Shown piece after piece: positions 54,183 through 54,185 of a stretch of DNA of 54,185 nt. The notes below the pieces were generated by a model. It ran no database searches and had not been told where the DNA came from. It saw only the letters and a list, made by a program, of their open reading frames with translations. The stretch spans positions 1-54,185 of the forward strand of contig QKIH01000083.1 of the NCBI GenBank assembly GCA_003249645.1, written 5' to 3'. Origin of the DNA: Desulfobulbaceae bacterium (GTDB taxonomy: Bacteria > Desulfobacterota > Desulfobulbia > Desulfobulbales > Desulfocapsaceae). Within the stretch, counting starts at the first letter, position 1; every line of letters begins with the position of its first letter. Both the position numbers and the translations under genes were made by a program.

Positions 54183-54185
54183 TGC

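Overview
The window looks like a chromosomal core segment of a mesophilic, anaerobic, Gram-negative bacterium. I think a Desulfobulbales-type Desulfobacterota (marine sulfate reducer or sulfur disproportionator) is most likely. The reasons are the Sat-APS kinase fusion, a stand-alone two-cluster ferredoxin of HdrA/polyferredoxin style, a GltA/NfnB-like flavoprotein, an Na+-type transport cluster (SulP, NhaD), and the rpmH-rnpA-yidD-yidC-jag-mnmE block. No taxonomic search was possible, so this is inference. There are no insertion sequences, phage genes, CRISPR arrays or rRNA genes; one tRNA gene is present.

Layout. 220-6426 and 6649-7869 (minus): amtB-glnK-glnD nitrogen signalling, then dciA, a cysteine synthase/cysteinyl-tRNA synthetase-like fusion, and tRNA-Arg(UCU). 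8233-9729 (plus): a MtnA-family isomerase and a PilZ protein. 9757-14448: nucleotide-sugar supply for surface polysaccharide, with manB-manC on minus and rfbA-rfbD on plus. 14465-16224 (minus): a tight cvpA-UPF0280-pilZ operon. 16299-20515: phosphopantetheinyl transferase, mutM, the Sat-CysC fusion (minus) and elbB. 20559-25449 (minus): rpmH-rnpA-yidD-yidC-jag-mnmE, diverging from methyltransferase-mnmG-lgt (25756-29283). 29292-31000 (minus): a LuxR-type response regulator and an Epd-type dehydrogenase. 31301-37522 (plus): beta-carbonic anhydrase, SulP transporter, NhaD antiporter and a YgiQ radical SAM protein. 37552-41681: ferredoxin (minus), a MobB-like P-loop protein with a soluble HAD protein and TatD (plus), then efp-epmA and a small membrane protein (minus). 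42043-47662 (plus): phosphoesterase, HIT protein, mutS and an AMIN-domain cell-wall amidase. 47668-54182 (minus): a GltA-like flavoprotein and the F1 ATP synthase genes atpHAGDC.

The most unusual items are these. (1) A 783-residue CysK-CysRS-like fusion whose synthetase half has lost both the HIGH and KMSKS adenylation signatures but keeps the zinc/cysteine-site ligands. (2) A Sat-APS kinase fusion whose Sat half has lost key catalytic-motif residues while the kinase half is intact. (3) An rpmH gene interrupted by a GCTG tandem duplication, which creates a false RpmH-RnpA fusion. (4) A SulP transporter with a coiled-coil insertion of about 125 residues, next to a carbonic anhydrase and a Na+/H+ antiporter, preceded by a terminator-like hairpin in the leader. 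(5) A perfect 24-bp in-frame tandem duplication in atpH.

Items 1 and 2 suggest enzyme folds reused in sulfur/cysteine metabolism. Items 3 and 5 are short tandem duplications that may be strain-specific mutations or assembly errors.
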